A stretch of DNA of 64,000 nt from JAXLQL01 sp046331625 (GTDB lineage Bacteria; Acidobacteriota; Terriglobia; Bryobacterales; Bryobacteraceae). The notes under the pieces are model-generated. The model had not been told where the DNA came from and did not search any database. It worked only from the letters and a program-made list of their open reading frames with translations. The stretch spans positions 310,001-374,000 of the forward strand of contig JAXLQL010000007.1 of the NCBI GenBank assembly GCA_046331625.1, given 5' to 3'. The translations under genes were made by a program, and so were the position numbers. Below, one piece after another: positions 24,173 to 32,425 of this stretch; positions within the stretch are counted from its first letter, which is position 1, and each line of letters opens with the position of its first letter.

Positions 24173-25444
24173 ATGCACGATCTCATCGCCGAACTCCGCT
24201 GGCGCGGTTTTCTTGCGCAAACCACCACTAACGACGTGGACCAGTTCCTCACCGAGCGTCGCTCCATCTACGTCGGCTTCGATCCCACCGCGGCGAGCCT
24301 CCATCTCGGCAGCCTGATTCCCGTGATGGGCCTCGCGCATGCCCAGCGCGCCGGACACCGGCCGATCGTGCTCGTGGGCGGTGGAACCGGGCTCATCGGT
24401 GACCCCAGCGGCAAGCAGGCCGAACGCGTGCTGCTCACGCGCGACAAAGTCGAAGAGAATTGCGAAGGCATCCGAAAGCAGCTCTCGCGGTTCCTCGATC
24501 TATCGACACCAGATCACGGCCTCCTCCTGAACAATGCGGATTGGCTCTGCTCGCTCGAACTGCTGGCCTTCCTGCGCGACATCGGCAAGCATTTCTCCGT
24601 CAACGAGATGATCAAGCGCGACTCGGTTCGCATGCGCCTGGAAGAGCGCGATCAGGGAATCTCGTACACCGAGTTCAGCTACATGCTGCTGCAAGCCTAC
24701 GATTTTCTCTACCTCGCGCAGCACTACGGATGCACCGTGCAGATGGGCGGCAGCGACCAGTGGGGCAACATCCTCTCCGGAGCCGACCTGATCCGCCGCA
24801 TTCTGGGCGAGCGCGCCGAAGGCATCACGTTTCCCCTGCTCACTACGTCCACCGGCAAGAAGTTCGGCAAGACCGAAGAAGGCGCCGTGTGGCTCGATCC
24901 GGACCTCACCAGTCCGTATCAGATGTATCAATATTGGATCCAGACCGCCGACGCCGACGTGGTGGCGTACCTGAAGCTGTTCACGTTCCTCGGGCCCGCC
25001 GAAATCGACGAACTGGCGGCCACGGTGATCGCGAAGCCCGAGGCGCGGGCCGCCCAGAAGGCACTGGCGTCGGACTGCACGCGGATCGTGCACGGTGGCG
25101 AGGCAGTTGCCGCGGTAGAACAAGCAACGCAGATTTTGTTTGGCTCCGCGGACTTGGTCCCGGACCGCGCGACGATCGATCTGCTGGCTCGCGAAGTGCC
25201 CTCGTCACGCATCCCGCGCAGCGAGCTCGAGGCTGGAATTCCCATGCTGGATCTGCTCGTCCGCACTCGACTCGCGGAAAGCAAGGGCGCGGCTCGCAAG
25301 CTGCTCGAAGGCGGTGGAGTCTACATCAACAACCGGCGTCAGGATGCCAACCGCAAAGCGATCAGTACGGCGGACGTCGTGTGGCCGCAGGCGGTTCTGC
25401 TGCGTTCCGGCAAGAAGAGTTATCACTTGGTCCGCGTGGAATAA
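24173..25444 (+). CDS. tyrS: Tyrosyl-tRNA synthetase
   Basis: 423 residues, class I synthetase. The HIGH motif appears as HLGS (SLHLGSLIP), the KMSKS motif as KFGKT (GKKFGKTEEG), and the tyrosine-site segment as GGSDQWGN; a C-terminal S4 domain for tRNA binding includes ESKGAARKLLEGGGVYINN. These are typical of bacterial TyrS. The ATG lies 29 bases after the repeat element; a longer open frame starts inside the repeat and is rejected. Confidence 0.96.
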   Translation: MHDLIAELRWRGFLAQTTTNDVDQFLTERRSIYVGFDPTAASLHLGSLIPVMGLAHAQRAGHRPIVLVGGGTGLIGDPSGKQAERVLLTRDKVEENCEGIRKQLSRFLDLSTPDHGLLLNNADWLCSLELLAFLRDIGKHFSVNEMIKRDSVRMRLEERDQGISYTEFSYMLLQAYDFLYLAQHYGCTVQMGGSDQWGNILSGADLIRRILGERAEGITFPLLTTSTGKKFGKTEEGAVWLDPDLTSPYQMYQYWIQTADADVVAYLKLFTFLGPAEIDELAATVIAKPEARAAQKALASDCTRIVHGGEAVAAVEQATQILFGSADLVPDRATIDLLAREVPSSRIPRSELEAGIPMLDLLVRTRLAESKGAARKLLEGGGVYINNRRQDANRKAISTADVVWPQAVLLRSGKKSYHLVRVE

Positions 25445-25450
25445 CGGCGC

Positions 25451-25975
25451 TCATCGAGGCCCCTTCTCGCCCACCACCCACAGATAAATCTTCCGCCCCT
25501 GGAAATCCACCGTCTTCGTCGGCTTCCAATCTCCCATGTCGAAGTTGTGCGAGACGATCCTCGTCCCCGGCTTCAGTTCCGCCAAAAGCTTCGGCCGCAG
25601 CTTGAGGTTCACGCTCGTCAGCAGATAGAGCGTCACCACGTTGGCCGCCCGGAAATCGGCTTCGAACAGATCTTTCTCGAGAAAGCGCGTCTTCTCGCTC
25701 ACGCCCGCTGTCTTGGCGTTCTCATTGGCTTCGCGGATCCGGTTCGGATCGATATCGATGCCCACCGCATTGGCGCCGAATTCCTTGGCGGCCATGATGA
25801 CGATCCGGCCGTCACCGCAACCCAGGTCATAGACAGTGTCGCCCTTCTTCACCTGCGCGACCTCCAGCATCTTGTGCACCACCTCTTGCGGAGTCGGCAC
25901 GTAGGGAACGTCGTAGAGATAGTCGTCTTGGGCAAACAGCGAAACAGCCGCGAAGGCCAGAAGCAGGAAGCGCAT
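25451..25975 (-). CDS. Exported class I SAM-dependent methyltransferase-like protein
   Basis: 174 residues. The first 16 (MRFLLLAFAAVSLFAQ) form a signal peptide, followed by a compact Rossmann methyltransferase core: motif I is VYDLGCGDGRIVIMAA, then NAVGIDIDPNRIREA for the acidic ribose-binding loop. The C-terminus is a beta-strand FQGRKIYLWVV. The combination of export signal and SAM-binding fold is unusual because SAM is cytoplasmic. The gene converges on tyrS with 6 bases between stops and is divergent from the M20 peptidase gene. Confidence 0.8.
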   Translation of the reverse strand: MRFLLLAFAAVSLFAQDDYLYDVPYVPTPQEVVHKMLEVAQVKKGDTVYDLGCGDGRIVIMAAKEFGANAVGIDIDPNRIREANENAKTAGVSEKTRFLEKDLFEADFRAANVVTLYLLTSVNLKLRPKLLAELKPGTRIVSHNFDMGDWKPTKTVDFQGRKIYLWVVGEKGPR

Positions 25976-26006
25976 CGGGATCTCCCAGGCACGCTATTGT
26001 AGCTCC

Positions 26007-27455
26007 ATGCGCGTGGCGGTGTTGTTGCTGGCCGGAGCTTCCATGCTTCTGGCGGATTCGGGAGCAGCCGCGAAGGCGGCGCGCGCTTGGCGCGAAGGGC
26101 ACTCACAGGCGATTCTCGACGAGTTCGCTGCCTTGCTCGCGATCCCCAACGTGGCGCGCAATCGCGAGGACATGCTGCGCAACGCCGCGGCCATCGAAGC
26201 CACGTTCGCGCGGCGTGGCGTGAAGCTCGAACGGCTCGCGGGCGAGGGTGGGCCGCCTCCGCTGTTCGGCGAGATCCGCACACCCGGAGCCACGCGTACG
26301 GTCATGTTCTATGTTCACTATGACGGTCAGCCGGTGGATCCGCCGATGTGGAAAGTGACGCAGCCATTCACGCCCGTGATCCGCGATGGCCGCATCTGGG
26401 CGCGCTCGGCGTCTGACGACAAGGCTCCGCTCATCGCCTTCGCCACCGCGCTCGACGCTCTGCACGCGGCGGGTGTGGCGATGCGATCGAATGTGAAGTT
26501 CTTCTTCGATGGCGAAGAGGAGGCCGGCTCGCCGCACATCGGCCAGGTGGCCGCCGCGAATCGAACAAAACTCCGCGCCGATGTTTGGGTGTTCTGCGAC
26601 GGTCCGGTGCATCAAAGCCGGCGGCAGCAGATCGTGTTCGGAGCGCGCGGCTCGACATCGCTCGACCTCACCGTCTACGGACCGCGCCGCGAACTCCACT
26701 CCGGCCACTACGGCAATTGGGCGCCGAACCCGGCCATGATGCTCGCGCAGTTGCTCGCTTCCATGAAAGACGAAGAGACCGGCCGCGTCCTCGTGAAAGG
26801 ATTCTATGACGGTGTGGCGCCGCTCACCGAATCCGAGATGCGGGCCATCGCGGACTCGCCGAACATGGACGCCGAGTTGAAGCGCGAGTTGTGGATCTCG
26901 AAGACCGAAGGCGACGGCCAGCGGCTCGACACGCTGATCAATCAACCGGCCCTCAACATCCAAGGGATCTCGAGCGCGGGCGTGGGCGCCGAAATGCGCA
27001 ACGTGATTCCGGACCGCGCGCGAGCCGGCATCGGCATCCGATTGGTGAAGGGGACGCACTGGCGCACGATGCAGGACCGTGTGATGGCGCACGTGCGGTC
27101 GCGCGATTGGTTCGTGACGGAGAACGAGCCCACCGAGGCCGAGCGGATGACTCACGCGAAGGTGTGCCGCATCGTCCGCCGCGAAGGCTATGATGCTGTG
27201 CGTGCGCCGATGGATTCCGATGTCGCGCGGATGGTGGTGAAGGCGGTGGAGGCTGCGCGAGGAAGCGTCATCAAGCTGCCGACGCTCGGGGGAAGCTTGC
27301 CGATCGCGCCGATTGAGGAAGTCTTGCACACGCCGGTGATCGTGGTGCCGATCGCCAATCACGACAACAACCAGCACGCGCACGACGAAAACATCCGGCT
27401 GGAAAACCTGTGGGATGCAATCGAGACAATGGCGGCGATGCTCGCGATGGAGTGA
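26007..27455 (+). CDS. Exported M20-family metallopeptidase
   Basis: 482 residues with a signal peptide (MRVAVLLLAGASMLLA). The dinuclear zinc site is complete: His in FYVHYDGQP, bridging Asp in SASDDKAP, catalytic Glu-Glu in FFDGEEEAGS, Asp in VFCDGPV and the last His in ANHDNNQHAHDENI. This is the M20 dipeptidase/carboxypeptidase pattern; the dimerisation insert (about residues 210-370) is present. It probably trims peptides in the periplasm. The start is 31 bases from the divergent methyltransferase gene. Confidence 0.9.
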   Translation: MRVAVLLLAGASMLLADSGAAAKAARAWREGHSQAILDEFAALLAIPNVARNREDMLRNAAAIEATFARRGVKLERLAGEGGPPPLFGEIRTPGATRTVMFYVHYDGQPVDPPMWKVTQPFTPVIRDGRIWARSASDDKAPLIAFATALDALHAAGVAMRSNVKFFFDGEEEAGSPHIGQVAAANRTKLRADVWVFCDGPVHQSRRQQIVFGARGSTSLDLTVYGPRRELHSGHYGNWAPNPAMMLAQLLASMKDEETGRVLVKGFYDGVAPLTESEMRAIADSPNMDAELKRELWISKTEGDGQRLDTLINQPALNIQGISSAGVGAEMRNVIPDRARAGIGIRLVKGTHWRTMQDRVMAHVRSRDWFVTENEPTEAERMTHAKVCRIVRREGYDAVRAPMDSDVARMVVKAVEAARGSVIKLPTLGGSLPIAPIEEVLHTPVIVVPIANHDNNQHAHDENIRLENLWDAIETMAAMLAME

Positions 27456-27462
27456 TCCTCGC

Positions 27463-28377
27463 CTATCGGTGACCCGCCGGGAGATACTGATTCAGCCAGG
27501 CAATCATCTCGCCGAGGTAATCCGGCACCGGACTCACCGCGCCCTGGAACGTCGGCCCGTGACCGCCTCCCTTCACTCGAATCAGCTTCACCGTCACGTT
27601 CGCCTTCCGCAGCGCAGCCTCGAAGATTTCGGATTGGCTGAACGGCACGGTCTTGTCCGCGTCGCCGTGGAGCAGGAGAAACGGGGGATCGTCGGGCGAG
27701 ACATGGGTCACCGGAGATGCTTCTACGTGCTGCTTCTGCTCGGCCGAGCCGGGGTCGGCTGGGTTCGCCGGGAAACCGAACAGCGGAATAATGCGCAGGC
27801 CATCGGTACTCAGCCGCGGAAGATCGAGCGGCGCCGCGCGAGCCACGACGCATTGCACTCGCGCACTTTCCCGATTCACCGGATCCGGGTCATTGAGGTT
27901 GCCTTTTCCATCCATCGTGCCGAGGAGACTCACCAAGTGGCCGCCCGAGGAGCCGCCCACGGCGCCTAGTCGCTCCGCATCGACGCCGTACTGCCGCGCA
28001 TGGTGCCGGATGAAGCGCACGGCTCGCTGCACGTCTTCCACCTGCGCCGGATATCGGAACCGGGGCGCGGCCCTGTGGTTGATGGCAAAAACCGTGTATC
28101 CCGCCTGGACCAGCGGAGTCCCGTAGATCCGCGTCTGCTCGCCATCTTTGAGCGGCGCGGCGCCAACGCTCAAAGGGGCGCTCCAACCACTGCCGTGAAT
28201 GAACACGACGCCATAGCCGTTGGGCCGTTCCGGTCGGTACACATCCATCACCAGCGCCAAGCCGGAGTACATTCCGAACACCACGTTGCGTTCCACTTTG
28301 TGGGCAGGAATGGCGTCCGCGGCGAAAACGCTGCTGGCGGCAAGCAGGAGCGGGATCCACGTCGAGCGATTGAGCAT
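27463..28377 (-). CDS. Exported alpha/beta hydrolase (BD-FAE/esterase-lipase type)
   Basis: 304 residues from MLNRSTWIPLLLAASSVFA, a signal peptide; this start is preferred over one 23 codons upstream. The oxyanion region is FIHGSGW, the nucleophile elbow GGSSGGH, the acid DADKTVPF and the base His in KGGGHGPTF. The pattern VVFGMYSGLALVMDVYRPER is typical of carbohydrate-esterase-like acidobacterial hydrolases. It probably deacylates a sugar ester. It converges on the M20 gene with 7 bases between stops. Confidence 0.88.
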   Translation of the reverse strand: MLNRSTWIPLLLAASSVFAADAIPAHKVERNVVFGMYSGLALVMDVYRPERPNGYGVVFIHGSGWSAPLSVGAAPLKDGEQTRIYGTPLVQAGYTVFAINHRAAPRFRYPAQVEDVQRAVRFIRHHARQYGVDAERLGAVGGSSGGHLVSLLGTMDGKGNLNDPDPVNRESARVQCVVARAAPLDLPRLSTDGLRIIPLFGFPANPADPGSAEQKQHVEASPVTHVSPDDPPFLLLHGDADKTVPFSQSEIFEAALRKANVTVKLIRVKGGGHGPTFQGAVSPVPDYLGEMIAWLNQYLPAGHR

Positions 28378-28497
28378 CGACGTGTATTCTAGCGGATGGA
28401 TCGGGCAGGCCGCCGCTGCCGTAGTTCCGCTGCCGCAGTTCCGCACCTGTTCCCCGGGTTGTCACAAACGGGATCGTTCGTTCGTCTCCCCTCTGCA

Positions 28498-29079
28498 ATG
28501 AGAATCGACCCAATCACCCCGCAACGGGCGGGTTTCTTCACCCGTCTGTGGTTTCGCATGATGCGCGCAGGCGTCGGCCAGGTAACCGGCAAAGCCGTCT
28601 TGCCCGAGTCGGTGCAAATCGTCGCGCATCAACCCGCGCTCGCTTGGGGAACCACCCTGATGGAAGCCGCGCAATCCCAAATGTCCTCGCTCCCACCACG
28701 CGTGAAGGCGCTGGCCGGATACGCTACCGCACGCATGATCGGGTGCCCGTTTTGAATCGACATCGGCGCGGCCGTGGGCCTGCGCGCGGGGTTGACGGAA
28801 CGACAGATGCTCGAGCTTTTCGACTTCGAGCAATCGCCGGAGTTCGACGATGTGCAGAAGGCCGTGATCCGGCTGGCCAAGGCGATGTGCGAGACGCCGA
28901 GCCGGCCAAGCGATGCGCTGGTCACGGAGATGCGGCGATACTTCACAGACCGGCAACTGGTGGAACTCGTCTCTGCAATTGCATGGGAGAATTATCGAGC
29001 ACGCTTCAATCGCGTATTCGGCGTGGAAGCGGCTGGATTCATGGAGACCGCCTCACATGGACAGACAACAAGCGTTTGA
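28498..29079 (+). CDS. AhpD/carboxymuconolactone-decarboxylase-like protein, candidate selenoprotein (in-frame TGA)
   Basis: 193 codons if the TGA at 28753-28755 is read through. The first part runs from MRIDPITPQRAGFF to ATARMIGCPF; after the TGA the same frame continues with IDIGAAVGLRAGLTERQML and ends at TGA 29077-29079. The join reads C83-P-F-[TGA86]-I-D-I-G, exactly the CxxC redox site of this family (usual form IGCxFCxDFG), with the TGA at the second Cys. The C-terminal part keeps the family pattern (LVELVSAIAWENYRARFNRVFG). AhpD-like selenoproteins with CxxU are known, and a hairpin lies at a fitting distance. The other reading is a nonsense mutation. It overlaps the ECF41 sigma gene by 23 bases, the usual neighbour of such proteins. 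Confidence 0.65.
28766..28785 (+). promoter_or_regulatory. SECIS-like hairpin after the in-frame TGA
   Basis: GCGC-GGCC-GTG-GGCC-T-GCGC folds into two 4-bp helices with one bulged U and a GUG loop. It starts 11 bases after the TGA and its loop is 19-21 bases after it, similar in distance to the E. coli fdhF element, and the loop holds a GU. The bulged U is on the 3' arm, unlike E. coli, and GC-rich coding DNA forms such hairpins often, so support is partial. Confidence 0.4.
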
Positions 29080-29959
29080 ACAGGAACGCTCGAAATTGTT
29101 CGGGATCGCCTATCGCATGCTCGGCTCGCCGGCTGACGCCGAAGACATGGTGCAGGAGTGCTGGCTGCGTTGGCAGGCGGCCGATGCCGCCGGAGTCCGC
29201 ACGCCCGGCGCTTTTCTCGCGACCGTGGTGACACGGCTCTGCCTCGACCATCTCCGCTCGGCCGAGGTGGCGCGCAAGGAGTACATCGGCCCGTGGCTGC
29301 CCGAGCCGATCGCCACGCCGGCCGATGCGGGCGAGATCGCTGATTCGCTCTCGTACGCGTTCCTGGTGATGCTGCAATCGCTCTCACCGGCCGAGCGCGC
29401 GGTGTTCCTGATGCGCGAAGTGTTCGACTATGACTATTCCGAGATCGCCGCCGCGCTCGGGACGAGCGAAGCGAACTGCCGCAAGATGCTCGAACGCGCG
29501 AAGATGCACGCTGCGGCGAAGCGCCCGCGATTCACCGTCTCCCGGGACCAGCACGCCGCCCTGCTCGGCGATTTCGGGCGGGCGTGTGCCTCAGGCGATC
29601 TCGACGGACTGATGCTTGTGCTGGCTTCGAACGCGGCGCTCTATTCCGATGGCGGCGGGAAGGCGAAGGCCGCGCTGAATCCGATCCATGGCGCCGATCG
29701 CGTGGCGCGTTTCATGCTCGGCATCATGCCCAAAGCGCCGCAAGGCATGGTGGTGGATCTTGCGATGCTCAACGGGCGGCCGGCGTTTGTGTCGCGCGTC
29801 GATGGCCGCGTTCACTCGATGTTGCTGATCGAACCCGATGACGAAGGCCGCATCGCGACGGTGTACATCGTCGCGAATCCGGACAAGCTCGTGGGTGGAG
29901 TTAGGCCCGGAAAAAGCAAAACGACCGAGAGTCCCTCGGCCGCTGATGATTGCGAATGA
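29057..29959 (+). CDS. ECF41-family RNA polymerase sigma factor
   Basis: 300 residues. Sigma region 2 has LFGIAYRMLGSPADAEDMVQ and a -10 recognition helix; region 4 has LSPAERAVFLMREVFDYDYS and EIAAALGTSEANCRKMLERA. A C-terminal SnoaL-like extension (about 155-285) carries the ECF41 hallmarks WLPEP, DGGGK and NPDKL. In this group the extension replaces an anti-sigma factor and modulates activity, and the gene sits next to a carboxymuconolactone decarboxylase-, oxidoreductase- or epimerase-like target gene, as here. Usually the promoter of that neighbour is its target. The last 16 codons run across a terminator that belongs, on the other strand, to the tRNA-Pro fragment, so the C-terminus is probably variable. 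Confidence 0.9.
   Translation: MDRQQAFEQERSKLFGIAYRMLGSPADAEDMVQECWLRWQAADAAGVRTPGAFLATVVTRLCLDHLRSAEVARKEYIGPWLPEPIATPADAGEIADSLSYAFLVMLQSLSPAERAVFLMREVFDYDYSEIAAALGTSEANCRKMLERAKMHAAAKRPRFTVSRDQHAALLGDFGRACASGDLDGLMLVLASNAALYSDGGGKAKAALNPIHGADRVARFMLGIMPKAPQGMVVDLAMLNGRPAFVSRVDGRVHSMLLIEPDDEGRIATVYIVANPDKLVGGVRPGKSKTTESPSAADDCE
29911..29942 (-). terminator. Rho-independent terminator (of the tRNA-Pro fragment)
   Basis: On the minus strand CGGCCGAG and CTCGGTCG pair fully (one G-U) around a 5-base loop, followed by TTTTGCTTTTT. The wobble pair fits only in minus-strand RNA, which matches the orientation of the tRNA. It is homologous to the terminator at 32536-32573. Confidence 0.7.
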
Positions 29960-30010
29960 ATGGTCGGGGCGAGTGGATTCGAACCACCGGCCTCCTGGTC
30001 CCGAACCAGG
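29947..30010. repeat. Left attachment repeat (tRNA-Pro 3' part)
   Basis: 64 bases that match 32578-32641 with one mismatch, in the same orientation. From 29961 it is the last 50 bases of tRNA-Pro on the minus strand (CCA end, T arm and anticodon arm); beyond 30010 similarity stops. It is the pattern left when an integrase inserts an element into a tRNA gene. Confidence 0.85.
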
Positions 30011-30172
30011 ATTCGGGGCCTCGGTCAGATGGCGAGTGATTGCGCTGGGTCTGGCGCTATGTGCTCTTGTTTTCTATTGCTTGCGGAGGGTTGGCGATTG
30101 GGCGCGGTGGCCGGTGGCAGTAGGTGGATGCGCGGCGTGGACATAGTATTGAGCATAGGTTTTGGCGTGTCC

Positions 30173-31636
30173 CTAGTCATCGTCGGCGCTCAAACGGAGT
30201 TTGCTAAAGATGTCCTGGGGCGAGTCGGGTTGAAGTGCCCATCGGTAAGCAGGATGGATCTCCCAGTCGAAGCCGAAGTCCACGAAACTGGAGGAGAGAT
30301 ACCGACTCTCCTCAAAGTACTTTCTGATGATCCCGTCCGCCCCCTCTTTGCGCGCCGTTAAGAAGTTGATTTTGTAGAGGAACGTTGCCAGGTCCCGCGG
30401 CGTAGCGGGTTTTTGACTCGCGAACCGAAAGGCTCCACTCTGCTCCGCGGACTTCAGTTTCTCGAAGAGGGCCTGAGTAGTATAAACGTAGCCCGCCTGA
30501 GTAGTCTTCTCTTTTTTGCTGGGCTTCATGCTCATGATCAGGCGCTCGACATCAGGCATCTCCGAACGGTACTCGTTTATCGTGTCCTGAATGCGTCCCT
30601 CTGAGTATTCAGCAAACACATTTTGGAAGTTCGCAGTTCCAATCTTGTTCTTGTTCGCCGCCGCCGCATCCTTGGCCGCCAAAGTAAGAAGCTTAACCAA
30701 GTCCCGTGGGCGCTTTCGAATTAAGGACATCAGCACGCGGTAGGTTGGCGCATTTGCCCAATGGCCGCTACCAATGTACGTAGAATCCATCACCGGATCG
30801 AGGTATCGCGCGAGAACGTGTTGGCGGGTGGAAAGCAACTGGGATTCATTCACTCCGCGGCCAAAGAACGTCTCAATCCGCTTAACGAGCAACACCAGAA
30901 TCTCGTGATTTGACCAGCGCTGCCAAACGACGGATCCTTCCAGCTTGTCCGTCGATTCGTCCGCCGTGCGAACCAAGTAGTACACGTCTGAGCGCAAGCC
31001 AATTTTGAAAAACAACTGCGGGTTGTCGTTGCTTAGATCCCGAACAGCGTTAAGCAATGCGGACAGGCGCTTTACGTCTTCCTTTTTCCCCTCCCATCCG
31101 CGATCCAAATCATCCAAGTATACCGTTATCCGATTGCTTTTCAGAAACTTGTCGAGCAGCACGTTTTTCGCAAGACTCGTGTCGACCTTTAGACGATCCT
31201 TTAGCGAACCGGCGAGGAAATCGAGGATCCGCACGGAGGCGGTTTGGGCGGACCGAGCTATTCCTGATCGATCCATTCCGAACTCCGCAAGTGCTTTGTT
31301 CGTGATGATTTCTGCTAGCCCCTCCTTCCAAGCACGGATCGCGAGGAGGAAGTCGGACACATCTTTTCCGACAGCCGCGATGTCGTCCGGGCGGATCAGA
31401 ATCGGAAGCAAGCCATTGGCTCGATCCTCTTCAATTGAGATCTTGAACAAAGCCGATTTCCCGATGCCTTTATGGCCGACAACGATGCGCAAAGGAAGTG
31501 CCGCCGTAACCTCCCGATAAATAGCATTCTTGACGTAGTACTCCTTGAGTCGTGCCGGATTCTCATCATCTGCGGCCTCGTGCCCGAAAAGGCGTTGCAC
31601 AGTGACGGGATCAAACGCAATTGTCCTCGATGCCAT
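30173..31636 (-). CDS. P-loop ATPase, Sll1717-like (possible defence gene)
   Basis: 487 residues. Walker A is VGHKGIGKSALFK near residue 55, Walker B is ITVYLDDLDRGW near residue 170, with a following arm region (NPQLFFKIGLRSDVYYLVR) that fits the sensor 1 region of STAND/KAP-like NTPases. The C-terminal half is helical and ends with a segment rich in aromatic residues. Proteins of this type (NCBI name P-loop ATPase, Sll1717 family) are often found in defence islands, and it is the only long cargo gene of the tRNA-Pro island here, so an antiphage or stress role is possible but unproven. Codon use is AT-richer than the neighbours, a sign of transfer. No nuclease or membrane effector domain can be recognised. 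Confidence 0.7.
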   Translation of the reverse strand: MASRTIAFDPVTVQRLFGHEAADDENPARLKEYYVKNAIYREVTAALPLRIVVGHKGIGKSALFKISIEEDRANGLLPILIRPDDIAAVGKDVSDFLLAIRAWKEGLAEIITNKALAEFGMDRSGIARSAQTASVRILDFLAGSLKDRLKVDTSLAKNVLLDKFLKSNRITVYLDDLDRGWEGKKEDVKRLSALLNAVRDLSNDNPQLFFKIGLRSDVYYLVRTADESTDKLEGSVVWQRWSNHEILVLLVKRIETFFGRGVNESQLLSTRQHVLARYLDPVMDSTYIGSGHWANAPTYRVLMSLIRKRPRDLVKLLTLAAKDAAAANKNKIGTANFQNVFAEYSEGRIQDTINEYRSEMPDVERLIMSMKPSKKEKTTQAGYVYTTQALFEKLKSAEQSGAFRFASQKPATPRDLATFLYKINFLTARKEGADGIIRKYFEESRYLSSSFVDFGFDWEIHPAYRWALQPDSPQDIFSKLRLSADDD

Positions 31637-31682
31637 GACCCTAAGTGTAACCCAACCCCCTCAACGCCGAAATCGATTCGCG

Positions 31683-31997
31683 CTAGGCAACTCGACGCGA
31701 TGGTGACTTGATCCGAAAGTCGACCTCCAGGCCTGCATCGCAGAGCATGTTCACCAAGGTGTCCAGCGAGAACCGGCTGATCTTCCCGCGTGTCAGATCC
31801 GAGATCCGCGGCTGACTGACCTTCAGGCGCTTGGCGGCGTCTGCTTGAGTCAGTCCTTCTTTTTCGATGAACTTCCGAAGCGCCGTCATCATCTGGGACC
31901 GGAGCCGTAAATTGCGGGATTCGGCGGGCGAGAAACCGAGGTCGGTGAAAACGTCGCCGCTTCCCATCGTGATCGTCGTATCGATCATGGTTTTCAT
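31683..31997 (-). CDS. XRE/HTH antitoxin of HigA type, copy 1
   Basis: 104 residues. The helix-turn-helix is EGLTQADAAKRLKVSQPRISDLTRGKISRFSLDTLVNML, of the XRE family found as the second gene in HigBA-type pairs. An N-terminal DVFTDLGFSPAESRNLRLRS segment is shared with copy 2 at 32758-33060, and the two are about 65-70% identical by eye. It should bind and repress its own promoter. The partner toxin gene upstream is damaged, while this gene is intact. Confidence 0.85.
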   Translation of the reverse strand: MKTMIDTTITMGSGDVFTDLGFSPAESRNLRLRSQMMTALRKFIEKEGLTQADAAKRLKVSQPRISDLTRGKISRFSLDTLVNMLCDAGLEVDFRIKSPSRRVA

Positions 31998-32007
31998 GGC
32001 TCTCTCC

Positions 32008-32339
32008 TCATTTCAATTTCCGCGCTTCAATCAACGCAGCGTAGCGTTTCCTGCCCAATTCCAGATCGGCTTTCCGGGTCGCCTGGGTCTTCTTGACGAA
32101 GCAGTGGAGCACGTATACGGCTTCCTCGTATCGAGCAACGTAGAACACTCGGTACTCGTTGTCGCCTTGAATCCGAATCTCCATGACGCCGGAGCCGACA
32201 TCCGGCATCGGCTTGAAATCCTCAGGCATTTCGACGCGCTGGACCAAGTCCAGTTGGTAGACCCGCGTCCGAACGAATGTCAGCCGGGGCCGTTTGCAAC
32301 CTGGTCCCAGCTGTCACCCATCCAGGCGATTGGCTTCCG
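32008..32339 (-). pseudogene. HigB-like (Gp49-type) toxin, copy 1, start codon lost and frame broken
   Basis: The 79-residue frame 32008-32247 (EDFKPMPDVGSGVMEIR... VFYVARYEEAVYVLHCFVKKTQ) is only the last two thirds of a HigB/Gp49-like toxin. Upstream, a different frame encodes the expected N-terminus KPIAWMGDSWDQVA, but the codon aligned with the ATG of copy 2 is CGG (32339-32337) and the two frames do not join. The gene thus lost its start and suffered at least one indel near 32300. Translation from an internal ATG would give a protein lacking the first helices. It lies upstream of an intact antitoxin. Confidence 0.7.
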
Positions 32340-32354
32340 GCTCGACACTCTTCG

Positions 32355-32360
32355 ATTATA
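32355..32360 (-). promoter_or_regulatory. -10 box of XRE/HigB module copy 1
   Basis: TATAAT on the minus strand in the context CTTGTATAATCG, 15 bases before the lost toxin start. The surrounding 30 bases are conserved with the matching place before copy 2, where the box is TACAAT. No good -35 is evident. Confidence 0.45.
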
Positions 32361-32425
32361 CAAGATTGGATATGTTTTCTCGAGCCTGCCGGTTGACTAC
32401 GCATCTCGCGCGGCCTTCTTCATGC

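Noticed and set aside
28753..28755. Simple reading of the AhpD-like gene as two separate short genes
   Set aside because: The second part has no ribosome site or ATG near its start and the two parts together give one normal-length family member with the break exactly at the CxxC motif.
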